Of a stretch of DNA of 64,000 bases, positions 1 to 8,246 are shown piece after piece. A model generated the notes under the pieces. The model was given only the letters and a program-made list of their open reading frames with translations. It did no database searches and had not been told where the DNA came from. Source of the stretch: Pseudobacteriovorax antillogorgiicola (GTDB lineage: Bacteria > Bdellovibrionota_B > Oligoflexia > Oligoflexales > Oligoflexaceae). A program made the translations under genes and the position numbers. The stretch's first letter is position 1. Each line of letters starts with the position of its first letter. The DNA lies in NCBI RefSeq assembly GCF_900177345.1, contig NZ_FWZT01000002.1, positions 124,001 through 188,000 on the forward strand. Direction: 5' to 3'.

Positions 1-1341
1 TTTTTGCTCTTGGGCTGTAAGGATATTGTCGTCAAAGTTGGTAAAAAAGAGAAGCAGGCCAACCTTGATCAGGAGGCTGCAAGTCAGGGAAGTAGCTCCC
101 TCGATGCCACCATGCAGCCTCGCGATCTTGAGTTCTATCTTTATAATCTAGATAACCTTCGCAATACCCCAGGGGACAAGCTCATTGAGCGCCTTGAGCA
201 GAACTGGCGACTGATTTTCAGGCGGGAGTTTCGCTCTTTGCGAGATAGTCTCTTAGCAGTTGCAGAACGAGAGCATAGCTACCAGGAAGGGATTTACTTC
301 AATGTCGGCAGTGAGTGTACCGAGCTTACCCAGCTTGATATTGCACCGACGAAGGGGCTCGACTACCTACCTAAGATTTTAGAGGGCTCCTTGTTGGCTT
401 TTATCAGCTCGAATGATGCCAAGCGGCTAAATCCCGATCTTGAATCGGCAATCGATCTGAGCGCCCACCTCATTCTTTTTGAATTGGGTATGCGTGGCCA
501 AGGTACTTCCGAAGTGGAAGAAAAGGACGGCATTACCTATTCGAAGTCCCGAATTGTTTGGAAGGTGGATTCCGAAGTTCAGGATCCAGCTGAGGACCGT
601 GTCAACGATCACCTCTCGGTGAGCCTGGACTTCATTCGCGGTCTCAAGAGTGGCAAGCCAATTAACTTCTCCCTGGTGATATCCATAGCAGAAGGCCTGT
701 ACGAAGGGCAAGTTGTTGGTCCCCTTCATCGCATTGAATTACAGAGCGAGTGGGATTATCCCGAACTGGATGGGATGCATGTTAGCAACAGCGTTCGCAT
801 CTTCCGCGATGACAAAATTCGCTACAGTCGGCAATTTTTCATGGAGCAGACAACCAAAGTCTCTCAAGTATTTCTTTTTCGGGATACTATTCGCTACGGA
901 TTGCCAGGGGAAACCTCGCGTCAGGCATTTGTCGACTTTACCAAGCTTGAAAAATGTGCTGCTGAGAACAGTCAAATTCTGGTTCCTGGCGTCGTTGGAA
1001 TGAGTGCTGACCAAGCGGGGAGTTTCTTGGAAACCCTTGGGTTTGAAACCACTATTTCTCAAGATCTTACAGGTGGTGATCCTAGTGCTAGAGTCAGAGC
1101 GCAAAAGCCATCAGCAGGTTCGTCGAAGCCTTTCGGCTCTGAAGTTCAAATCATTCTCGATTGGCCTCAGGATACTCTATTTGACGATTTGAAATCAGCT
1201 GATCCCGGCTCTGATTCGGGGCCCCCGGCTGATGAGGTGCTACCGCCTGAGGAGCCGCCACCAAGTGAAGATCCTCCAAGTGAGGAGCCGCCACCAAGTG
1301 AAGGTCCTCCAGGTGAGAACCCGCCTGCGAGCCTTAATTAA
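1..1341 (+). CDS. PASTA-domain lipoprotein, 5' end outside window
   Basis: The frame is open from base 1 and begins inside a lipoprotein signal: residues LLLGCKD form a lipobox, so the start codon and n-region lie before the window. The mature protein is probably membrane-anchored and periplasmic or outer-membrane facing. The first 310 or so residues are not recognised. A PASTA-like domain follows (near residues 325-390), with the typical VPGVVGMSADQA opening and a GSEVQIIL end. The last 45 residues are a Pro/Glu/Ser-rich tail built from a short tandem repeat. PASTA domains usually bind peptidoglycan fragments or act as spacers; here that role is inferred. The gene ends 8 bp inside the convergent CobU-like gene. 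Confidence 0.75.
   Translation, partial: FLLLGCKDIVVKVGKKEKQANLDQEAASQGSSSLDATMQPRDLEFYLYNLDNLRNTPGDKLIERLEQNWRLIFRREFRSLRDSLLAVAEREHSYQEGIYFNVGSECTELTQLDIAPTKGLDYLPKILEGSLLAFISSNDAKRLNPDLESAIDLSAHLILFELGMRGQGTSEVEEKDGITYSKSRIVWKVDSEVQDPAEDRVNDHLSVSLDFIRGLKSGKPINFSLVISIAEGLYEGQVVGPLHRIELQSEWDYPELDGMHVSNSVRIFRDDKIRYSRQFFMEQTTKVSQVFLFRDTIRYGLPGETSRQAFVDFTKLEKCAAENSQILVPGVVGMSADQAGSFLETLGFETTISQDLTGGDPSARVRAQKPSAGSSKPFGSEVQIILDWPQDTLFDDLKSADPGSDSGPPADEVLPPEEPPPSEDPPSEEPPPSEGPPGENPPASLN
1249..1314 (+). repeat. 33-nt in-frame tandem repeat, 2 copies
   Basis: Two adjacent 33-nt units (1249-1281 and 1282-1314) differ by two bases. Each encodes an 11-residue Glu/Pro/Ser segment in the C-terminal tail of the PASTA lipoprotein. 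Copy number may vary between strains. Confidence 0.85.
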
Positions 1342-1942
1342 AGCCCTGCCCTTTAAGAACGAGGGGCAGCCCTGCAGACACCATCACCACAGAGCGACAC
1401 TCTTCAGCCAGATAGCAATTGATTCTACTAGTGGCTTGGCGAAAAGCCCTCGCTGGTGCTGACGGAGGAGTGATTCCTGCTCCCACTTCGCTTGTGACGA
1501 GTACCAAGCGTTTCCGTGGGCCAAAGCCCCTTACCACCTTGCATAACTGGCGCCCTTCATGAAGGAGACTGTCCTCCAACTGCTCGGCAGACAGCTTTCC
1601 TGCCCGGGATAAGGTCAGCTCGGCAATCCATTGGTTGACCGAGTCAAAAAGTATTTGATCGTATCCGTGCTGCGCTGACTCCAAGTGGTCGAGAGCATCC
1701 TGCTTGGGCTCGACGTGTTCCCAATGTGGTGGTCTCTGATCCTTAAGATCCTGAATTCTTTTCTGAAAATGATTGTCTTCAAGTGAACCAGTGCCAATAA
1801 CCAAGGCTATTTTGTCAGTGTCGAGAGCACGGTTTGCTAGTTCCGATTTCCCCGTGAAGGCAGCGCCAATAATCAAGATAGGGCTTTCCAAAACCTGCAA
1901 GTCGGGAAGATTTTTTCCAGAAGGTCGCGGGACTTGGAGCAT
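1334..1942 (-). CDS. CobU-like adenosylcobinamide kinase/guanylyltransferase homologue
   Basis: This 202-residue protein aligns with the whole CobU/CobP family, which phosphorylates adenosylcobinamide and then adds GMP in cobalamin salvage. Visible family features are a P-loop variant GAAFTGKS near the N-terminus, the IGTGSLEDN strand, the RIQDLKDQRPPHW segment, VTSEVGAGITPP, and the closing AGLPLVLKG. In the Salmonella enzyme the RIQ segment is followed by the histidine that receives GMP; here Asp-Leu occupies the His-His position. No other cobalamin gene is nearby. It may therefore be a kinase-only or repurposed paralogue. It is convergent with the PASTA lipoprotein and divergent from tyrS. 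Confidence 0.75.
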   Translation of the reverse strand: MLQVPRPSGKNLPDLQVLESPILIIGAAFTGKSELANRALDTDKIALVIGTGSLEDNHFQKRIQDLKDQRPPHWEHVEPKQDALDHLESAQHGYDQILFDSVNQWIAELTLSRAGKLSAEQLEDSLLHEGRQLCKVVRGFGPRKRLVLVTSEVGAGITPPSAPARAFRQATSRINCYLAEECRSVVMVSAGLPLVLKGQGFN

Positions 1943-2034
1943 TTGAAACCTGCCTCTTGTTCATTGAGACCTAGCTTGGTATCTAGATACTCTGTGATTT
2001 TGTGGGTGAACCTAAGTAAAAGGATATCGTAGAT

Positions 2035-3264
2035 ATGGGTTTTGTTGAAGTCATGAAAGAGCGTGGGATGCTAGCGCAGGTAACCCATGAGGAAGAACTG
2101 GTCTCTCATCTAGCCGAAGAACCACGCACCGCCTATGTTGGCTTCGACCCAACCGCCGATAGTCTTCATGTTGGGCATCTTCTACCTGTACTTGCCTTGC
2201 GTCGTTGGCAGCAAGCTGGTCATCGAGTGATTGCCTTGGTAGGAGGAGGCACAGCCTTAGTTGGTGACCCCACCGGCAAAACAGAAATGAGAAAGATGAC
2301 CAGTGCTGAAGAGATTGACGAGCGCATCAAGAACTTTAAAGTGCAGCTGGGGCGTTTTTTAGATCTGAACGACCCTAAAAAAGGACTTATATTAAACAAT
2401 GCGGATTGGCTTAGACCTCTTGAATACCTGCCGTTCCTAAGAGAGATTGGCAGTCAATTTTCAGTCAATCGCATGCTGACCGCTGAGTGCTTTAAGCAAA
2501 GGCTTGAAAAAGGACTCTCATTTTTAGAGTTCAACTACATGATTCTCCAGAGCTACGATTTCTATCATCTCAACAAAGAGTTTGATTGTAGCGTTCAGCT
2601 TGGGGGAGATGACCAATGGAGCAATATGCTCGGCGGTATGGACCTTGTTCGCCGGAAGTCACAGCGCCAAGCCTATTGCCTCACAGTACCACTCTTAGTC
2701 AATAGCCAAGGCAAAAAAATGGGTAAAACAGAGAGTGGCGCTGTGTGGATCGATGCTGATAAAACTTCGCCGTACGATCTGTTTCAGTATTTCCGCAACA
2801 TCGAAGACGATATGGTAGAAAAGTGTTTGATGTATTTCAGCGACCTTCCTGTCGAGCAGGTTAAGGGGCTCGCAGCTCTTGAAGGCCAAAAGATCAATGA
2901 GGCGAAGGTAACCTTGGCTTTCGAGGCAACGAAGTTGATCCATGGAGTTGATGAGGCAGAAAAAGCAAAGGCGATGGCTCAGAAGCTATTTGAGGAAGGG
3001 GCTGGGCAGCCGGATGCGCCTGAAGTGATCATTTCTGAGAGCGACGTAAGTGATGAAATGGGTCTCCTAGACTTCCTGATGCTGAGTAAGATTTTCCCAA
3101 GCAAGGCAGAGGTGCGGCGGCTTGTTCAGCAGGGTGGTATCAGTGTCGACGGAGAGAAATTAACGGATCCCAAGGGAACGATTCGCAAAGATCAATTCGT
3201 GAAACCCGACGGAGTTCTTCTGAAAAAAGGTAAAAAACATTACTTTAATATAAAAGTTCAATAA
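2035..3264 (+). CDS. tyrS: Tyrosine--tRNA ligase
   Basis: The cytoplasmic class I aminoacyl-tRNA synthetase that charges tRNA-Tyr. The HIGH-type motif appears as HVGH (residues 45-48), the KMSKS loop as KMGKT (near residue 230), and an S4-like RNA-binding domain closes the protein (about 340-405, KAEVRRLVQQGGISVDG). Length, 409 residues, is typical of the TyrRS group with this KMGKT loop. The ATG has an AAGGA ribosome site about ten bases upstream. It is transcribed alone, divergently from the CobU-like gene. Confidence 0.96.
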   Translation: MGFVEVMKERGMLAQVTHEEELVSHLAEEPRTAYVGFDPTADSLHVGHLLPVLALRRWQQAGHRVIALVGGGTALVGDPTGKTEMRKMTSAEEIDERIKNFKVQLGRFLDLNDPKKGLILNNADWLRPLEYLPFLREIGSQFSVNRMLTAECFKQRLEKGLSFLEFNYMILQSYDFYHLNKEFDCSVQLGGDDQWSNMLGGMDLVRRKSQRQAYCLTVPLLVNSQGKKMGKTESGAVWIDADKTSPYDLFQYFRNIEDDMVEKCLMYFSDLPVEQVKGLAALEGQKINEAKVTLAFEATKLIHGVDEAEKAKAMAQKLFEEGAGQPDAPEVIISESDVSDEMGLLDFLMLSKIFPSKAEVRRLVQQGGISVDGEKLTDPKGTIRKDQFVKPDGVLLKKGKKHYFNIKVQ

Positions 3265-3372
3265 GTCTAAGTTCTTCGGGTGACGTTCCGAAAAGAAAAG
3301 GGTCTGTTCCTATTGTGATCTACACGAGAAAGAGCGGGCCCTTGTTTGTTGGATTCCCAAGGAGAAGTGCTG

Positions 3373-3888
3373 ATGAAACATCTTCTTAGCCTAGCAATTG
3401 TTGTCGTATGGCTCGTGGGCTCGACGACCAGCTTTGCATCCACTTTGAAGGTAAAAAAGTCGGAAGCGAAGATCTATGCCGAGCCTAAGAAAAGTGCATC
3501 GGTGGTCACGACCATTAAAAAGGGCGATACGGTGGAGAGTCTGGGCCGCAAGGGTATGTACTGGAAAGTTAAAGTGGGTGCCGATAAAGAGGGTTTCGTA
3601 TCGGTCATGAGTGTCAAGCGACAGTCTGGAAAGGCGTCGAAGCTTCGCAGTGTGATCCGCAAAGCAGCACAGGATAATCGTGATCAGGGGAATACATCCA
3701 GCATCCGATCTCGATCTGCAGTCATGGGTGTCCGCGGTTTGGATGCGAGTGAACAAGTTGCCTATGCTGGGAACATGAAGCCAGACTTCCGTCTTGTGTT
3801 TCGGATGGAGGATCGACTTGTTCCAGAGAAGCGCATTATGAAACTAGAAAGTGCCATTGAGAGAGAAATCTCGCAAAAGATGGAGTGA
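3373..3888 (+). CDS. Secreted bacterial SH3-domain protein
   Basis: I chose the ATG at 3373 because it has a GGAG site just upstream and opens a clean signal peptide (22 residues ending TSFA); an in-frame start 27 bases earlier adds a polar extension that would spoil it. The mature N-terminal half is a bacterial SH3 (SH3_3-like) domain: KVKKSEAKIYAEPKKSA, KKGDTVESLGRKG, YWKVKVG, EGFVSV. The C-terminal 90 residues are charged and unrecognised. Such proteins usually sit in the periplasm and may bind cell wall; that role is inferred. An M48 protease lipoprotein gene follows 240 bp downstream. Confidence 0.85.
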   Translation: MKHLLSLAIVVVWLVGSTTSFASTLKVKKSEAKIYAEPKKSASVVTTIKKGDTVESLGRKGMYWKVKVGADKEGFVSVMSVKRQSGKASKLRSVIRKAAQDNRDQGNTSSIRSRSAVMGVRGLDASEQVAYAGNMKPDFRLVFRMEDRLVPEKRIMKLESAIEREISQKME

Positions 3889-4127
3889 TCGTTTCTGCAA
3901 CAATATAGCATCATCAAGTTTTACTAATTGCAAAAATTCTACAAACTCCCTTTGTGTCTCCGCCATTAATTTGCCGTAAGCCAGCCTGCCTATGATCTCC
4001 TCTTAATTCATTGTATAATCAAAGAGTCTATCTTGGCCTACATTGAACGGTGGCCTTAATAAAGTGAAACCCAATATCTAACGTCGAAGTGATTCTGCAT
4101 TGTGCCTTTCAAAAGAAGGAATGGTTC

Positions 4128-5126
4128 ATGACTCGGTCATTGATTCTCCATGTGGCAAACATCGCTCTTTGCCTATCGCTGGCATTCATAGGTTCTTGTG
4201 CAACCAGTCCTGAGGTGAACGATCAGGACGATGGCTACTCCGAGGAAGAAAAGCGCCTCATCATCCGGGCGAAGAAAGAAATGGAGATTGGTCGCAACAT
4301 GGCGGGACGCTTGTTAAGATTCTACGGAGTCTATAACGACCAAAAATTAGTTCGTTATGTAAATGAAGTTGGCAACTACGTAGCAAGTCGTAGTCAGTTT
4401 GCAGAGCGACGGTTCATGTTTGATATCCTTAATACAGAAGATATCAACGCTTATGCCTGTCCGGGTGGATACATCTTGCTAACTGTAGGAGCTGTTCGCA
4501 ATGCAAGCTCGGAAGCGGAGTTGGCAGCAGTGATCGCTCATGAAATTGCTCATGTTGGCAAAGAGCATATGCTCAACAAACTGGCTAGCATGAGTGAGGA
4601 TGAAATGGATGGCAAGAAAAGTGGTCCTCAGAAAAACCTTCCCGAAGAGGTGACTGTTCGGAAGAGACCTGATGCTGAAGAGTCTGCTGCTGGAGCCTTG
4701 CTCGCAAAGTATATAGGGGGTAATATCGCTGGCCTCAATGCCCTTAAAGCTGCAAAAGCAGGGATGTCCATCATCCTAGAGAAAGGCTTAGGAGCTGACC
4801 TGGAGTTTGAAGCTGACGTTGAAGGCGCTCGCTATGCGATTGATGGGGGATACTATCCCTATGCGCTGACCGACTTTCTATGTCGTATACACATCAAGAA
4901 AGGCTTTAGTAAGGAGGATTGTTTCGATGGCAAGCCAAGCAAGAAGTCCTCTAAAAAAGACTCTATTCTGGATAAAACACATCCCAGTGTTCCGCAACGT
5001 ATAGCTAATATCATGTCTCATCTGCAAAAAATAGATGCTAAAGAGATCGTTGGCGCAAAAGGGAGGAAGCGATTCAAAGCCATGAAAAAACGCCTTCCAC
5101 CAGCAGCTAATGCCAAGCAAGGCTAA
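4128..5126 (+). CDS. M48-family zinc metalloprotease lipoprotein
   Basis: The start at 4128 is supported by AGAAGGA seven bases upstream and gives a lipoprotein signal ending in the lipobox IGSC-A. The protein, 332 residues, carries the M48 active site HEIAHVGKEH (about residue 138) and the distal zinc ligand in EFEADVEGARYA (about residue 226). A charged insert rich in Lys/Glu separates them. Families such as BepA, LoiP and YcaL use this layout for quality control of outer-membrane proteins. The next gene, a FadL-like outer-membrane protein, begins only 12 bases downstream, so the two are probably co-transcribed and may work together. Confidence 0.9.
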   Translation: MTRSLILHVANIALCLSLAFIGSCATSPEVNDQDDGYSEEEKRLIIRAKKEMEIGRNMAGRLLRFYGVYNDQKLVRYVNEVGNYVASRSQFAERRFMFDILNTEDINAYACPGGYILLTVGAVRNASSEAELAAVIAHEIAHVGKEHMLNKLASMSEDEMDGKKSGPQKNLPEEVTVRKRPDAEESAAGALLAKYIGGNIAGLNALKAAKAGMSIILEKGLGADLEFEADVEGARYAIDGGYYPYALTDFLCRIHIKKGFSKEDCFDGKPSKKSSKKDSILDKTHPSVPQRIANIMSHLQKIDAKEIVGAKGRKRFKAMKKRLPPAANAKQG

Positions 5127-5138
5127 GGAGATTATAAA

Positions 5139-6395
5139 GTGATTCAACGTGGAATAGTCTTTGGAATCGGATTGGTTTTCAGTCAGTTAGCAAGTGCCGA
5201 TATCTTCCACTACAATAATCTCTTGATTGGCGAACGAGCGATGGGTCTCGGTGGAGCATTTACAGCTGTAGCTGATGATGCTTCTGGAGTGCTATACAAC
5301 CCAGCAGGTATCGCATTTGCGATATCCAATGATATTTCTGGTTCTGCCAATGCTTTTTACCAAAGGCGCGTCGTTTACCGATCTACTATAGGGCAAGAGG
5401 ACTTCACAGAGAAAAGTTCTGGTACCACAGCTCCTTTTTTTGGGAGTTTACTCAAAGTTGATGACCTACTCGATGATGTAGTTGTAGCTTTTGGAGTTTA
5501 CAATCTAGACTCCGAGCTCAAAAATCAAAATGACTTTATAACTAATGAATCTCTCGGACTTCTCCGATTTCATCGAACTTCAAACGTACGTGCAGGTACG
5601 ATGGGTGTGGGGCTGGCTGCCGCTCGGAGAATTCTTCCAGGGGTATCTATAGGTTTTGCGATGAATGGCATTGATATCGATGAGTTGATTCAAGAGTACC
5701 AGCATGTCGCCTATACCGACGGTCGTTTTCTGGCTCAAAATGTTAGGACTCATTTGCAGGTGAACGCTATAGGTTACACACTTGGGGGACAGATGGCTCT
5801 AGGACAGTTCTCTCTGGGGGCTAGCCTTAAATACACAAGTATTATCTCAGAAAGCTATGATGAAGGCATTGATCAGACTAAGAACTTCGATGATATTCTT
5901 GGTACTAATGAAATTCTGCCCATACCACTTGAGTATTTCTCAAACGAGCCTGAAACGGAACCCTTGAAAACGATGCCAATTGAACTCCGTCTTGGTTCAG
6001 CCTGGTTTGCGTCAGCGCGGTTGCTTGTCACCTTCGATGCCACTTATGTGGGTGCAGCGAAGCAAGGTTCCGGACGTTTTGACCGAGAAGCTGTTACGAA
6101 CTTTGCAACAGGCGCAGAATATTATATAACTCCCTCTGTACCAGTCAGGGTTGGTTTGTTTACGAACAATGATGCCCGCCCTGAAGTCGTTGAAGGACAG
6201 TCAGGACAAGCTGATCATATTGATTATGTTGGCACGTCGCTTTTCTTCGCTTGGGTACAGCCAAACAGCCAGGTCTCCATTGGTAGTGTTTACCAGGTCG
6301 GAGAAGGTAAGGCTCAGAAGATCACAGGATCTGCGATTCAAGATGTAGAAGCTGAATCTATTACATTAGCGTTTTCTGCGACCCATAGTTTTTAG
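5139..6395 (+). CDS. FadL/OmpP1-like outer-membrane beta-barrel protein
   Basis: A GTG start preceded by AAGGAG opens a signal peptide ending near LASA. The mature N-terminus reads GERAMGLGGAFTAVADDAS followed by GVLYNPAGIA, the hallmark of the FadL/TodX transport-protein family, whose N-terminal plug fills a beta-barrel. The rest alternates short amphipathic strands and ends in an aromatic residue (AFSATHSF), as beta-barrels do for BAM recognition. Family members move hydrophobic compounds across the outer membrane. The substrate cannot be read here. It lies in an operon-like group with the M48 lipoprotein upstream and greA nine bases downstream. Confidence 0.82.
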   Translation: MIQRGIVFGIGLVFSQLASADIFHYNNLLIGERAMGLGGAFTAVADDASGVLYNPAGIAFAISNDISGSANAFYQRRVVYRSTIGQEDFTEKSSGTTAPFFGSLLKVDDLLDDVVVAFGVYNLDSELKNQNDFITNESLGLLRFHRTSNVRAGTMGVGLAAARRILPGVSIGFAMNGIDIDELIQEYQHVAYTDGRFLAQNVRTHLQVNAIGYTLGGQMALGQFSLGASLKYTSIISESYDEGIDQTKNFDDILGTNEILPIPLEYFSNEPETEPLKTMPIELRLGSAWFASARLLVTFDATYVGAAKQGSGRFDREAVTNFATGAEYYITPSVPVRVGLFTNNDARPEVVEGQSGQADHIDYVGTSLFFAWVQPNSQVSIGSVYQVGEGKAQKITGSAIQDVEAESITLAFSATHSF

Positions 6396-6403
6396 AGGTA
6401 GAA

Positions 6404-6877
6404 ATGACAACAGAAACAATCCCCTTTACTCCACAGGGGTATGCACAACTGAAGGCCGAGCTAGAAAACCTAAAGAGTGTCCAGCGACCGAAGGTTATAG
6501 AAGAGATAGCCGAAGCGCGAGCTCATGGCGATCTTAAGGAAAATGCCGAGTATCATGCAGCCCGTGAGAAACAGAGTTTTATCGAAGGCCGCATCACTAT
6601 CTTAGATGACCACATTGCACGAGCGAATGTGATCGACTTTTCTACAGATAGTCCAGAGAAAGTGATGTTCGGTGCTTTCGTATCCGTTGAAGATGAAGAG
6701 GGTGCAGAGAAAACCTATCGTATCGTAGGTGATCTAGAGGCTGATATATCAGAGAATAAGATATCAACTGGTTCACCTATTGCGAAAGCTCTTATGGGTA
6801 AGTCCCTCGATGATGTTGTTGAGGTTAAAGTGCCCAAGGGCGTCGTGGAATATACTATCACTAAAATTTCATATTAA
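6404..6877 (+). CDS. greA: Transcription elongation factor GreA
   Basis: The 157-residue protein matches GreA along its full length. The N-terminal coiled coil (about residues 8-75) includes EIAEARAHGDLKENAEYHAA with the acidic tip that stimulates transcript cleavage in backtracked RNA polymerase. The C-terminal FKBP-like domain carries TYRIVGDLEAD and ISTGSPIAKALMGK. The start has a GAGG site in the 8-bp gap after the FadL-like gene, suggesting shared transcription. A strong palindrome follows 94 bases downstream. Confidence 0.97.
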   Translation: MTTETIPFTPQGYAQLKAELENLKSVQRPKVIEEIAEARAHGDLKENAEYHAAREKQSFIEGRITILDDHIARANVIDFSTDSPEKVMFGAFVSVEDEEGAEKTYRIVGDLEADISENKISTGSPIAKALMGKSLDDVVEVKVPKGVVEYTITKISY

Positions 6878-6970
6878 ATAGAAAGCTCACAACGACAAGA
6901 CTGGTCAAGAGATCAAGGCATAAAAAGGAACTTGAACGATTCGGGCAGTCTCATAAGTATGAAGCTTTGA

Positions 6971-7012
6971 AGCGAAAATCCATCCTAAACGACATTAGGA
7001 TGGATTTTCGCT
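6971..7012. terminator. Perfect 18-bp palindrome, likely bidirectional terminator
   Basis: Arms 6971-6988 and 6995-7012 are perfect reverse complements around a 6-base loop (ACGACA). The hairpin lies between convergent greA and hutI, and its right arm contains the hutI stop codon and its last codons. The outer stem is AT-rich (AAAA/TTTT), though there is no long free T tract. A role as a two-way terminator is the simplest reading. Confidence 0.7.
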
Positions 7013-8245
7013 TATGGCCGGGGCTCCATTAAGAAATACATGGCTTGGCTTGTGGCGGCCGAAATCTGCGATCCATTGCTCCTTGCTCTGCAAGGGGTGA
7101 ATGATAAAGTCTCCGTCGTAGCCAGGTGCAAGTGCGCCTTTGCATTCGGATAGGCCTAAGGATTTAGCGGCAACAAAGCTAACGGCAGCAATTGCTTGGG
7201 CACAGCTCAAACCGCAATGAAGAGCACCAAGGCTTGCTATCAGTGGCAGATTATCGATCTGGCAGGAGCCCGGATTGAAGTCAGTGGCTAGGGCCACTGC
7301 ACAGTTTTGGTCAAGAAATCCTTGTGCCTGGGCGAACTTGATCTTGCTGTAGATTGATGTACCTGGAAGCAGTACTGCAACCACCCCTGAATCAGCCATA
7401 GCTTTTATACCTTCGACAGATGCTTCTTCCAGGTGGTCCGCACTGTAAGCCTGCCATTGAGCTGCAGCGCCGGCAGCTCGACTGTCGGCGAACTCATCAG
7501 CGTGAATCCGTATTTTGAATCCCAGGCGCTGGGCTTCAGAAAAAAAGCGTTCACAGTCTTCAACTTCAAAATAACCCCGCTCAACAAATGCGTCGACCCA
7601 TTCGGCAAGGTTGTCGGCTTGAATGGTTTTTAGGGCCGCCGTCATTTCTTCGATGAAATGGGTCTTGTCCTGATAGTCATAGGCTTTGGCATGGAGACCG
7701 AGATAGGTGATGCTTAACGTTTGAGGGCCCTCTTCCGCCAGCTTCTTTAAGATGCGAAGCATACGGATCTCCTCCTGCGGGGATTGGCCATAACCTGATT
7801 TGCATTCAACAGTGGTTACACCGTGTTCAAGGAATCTCTTGAGGTTTCTCCGGCAGCCTTCATCCAGCTCAGTGTCGCTTGCTGTTCGGCTATGCCTAAT
7901 CGTAGATTGAATTCCACCACCTTCTGCAGCAATGTCTTGATAGGTTTTCCCCGATAATCGAGCTGCAAATTCATGACTGCGATCGCCGCCAAAAATAGGG
8001 TGGGTGTGACAATCAACCAGGCCGGGAAGCACAAGGCCGCCACCAGCGTTGAGCTTGGGGTAACCCTGAAGTTCTTCAGGAATAGGACCAGAGCCGAGCT
8101 TGAGGACTTTGCCATCTTCAATAGCAAGCCAGGCGTTGCTTAGAACACCCAGATCCTGTTCGACAATTTGGGTGCAACGTTGCTCTTTCGCTAGAGGTGC
8201 TAAGCTGACAAGCTCGCCGATATGAGTTACTAAAAGCTGGGACAT
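6995..8245 (-). CDS. hutI: Imidazolonepropionase
   Basis: HutI hydrolyses imidazolone-5-propionate to N-formimino-glutamate in histidine breakdown. The 416-residue protein shows the amidohydrolase metal site VDCHTHPIFGGDR, the substrate region HGVTTVECKSGYG, a further metal histidine in RIHADEFAD, and the catalytic Asp in ALATDFNPG. Length fits the family. The start codon is two bases from the end of the upstream cysS gene, so the two are likely co-transcribed. No other hut genes are in the window. Confidence 0.95.
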   Translation of the reverse strand: MSQLLVTHIGELVSLAPLAKEQRCTQIVEQDLGVLSNAWLAIEDGKVLKLGSGPIPEELQGYPKLNAGGGLVLPGLVDCHTHPIFGGDRSHEFAARLSGKTYQDIAAEGGGIQSTIRHSRTASDTELDEGCRRNLKRFLEHGVTTVECKSGYGQSPQEEIRMLRILKKLAEEGPQTLSITYLGLHAKAYDYQDKTHFIEEMTAALKTIQADNLAEWVDAFVERGYFEVEDCERFFSEAQRLGFKIRIHADEFADSRAAGAAAQWQAYSADHLEEASVEGIKAMADSGVVAVLLPGTSIYSKIKFAQAQGFLDQNCAVALATDFNPGSCQIDNLPLIASLGALHCGLSCAQAIAAVSFVAAKSLGLSECKGALAPGYDGDFIIHPLQSKEQWIADFGRHKPSHVFLNGAPAISENPS

Positions 8246-8246
8246 C

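Noticed and set aside
739-1104. 121-codon minus-strand frame inside the PASTA lipoprotein gene
   Set aside because: It is antisense to a well-supported gene, with no ribosome site or known motif.
3275-3292. Small hairpin TTCGG / CCGAA after tyrS
   Set aside because: The stem is only 5 bp and no T tract follows, so it is not a convincing terminator.
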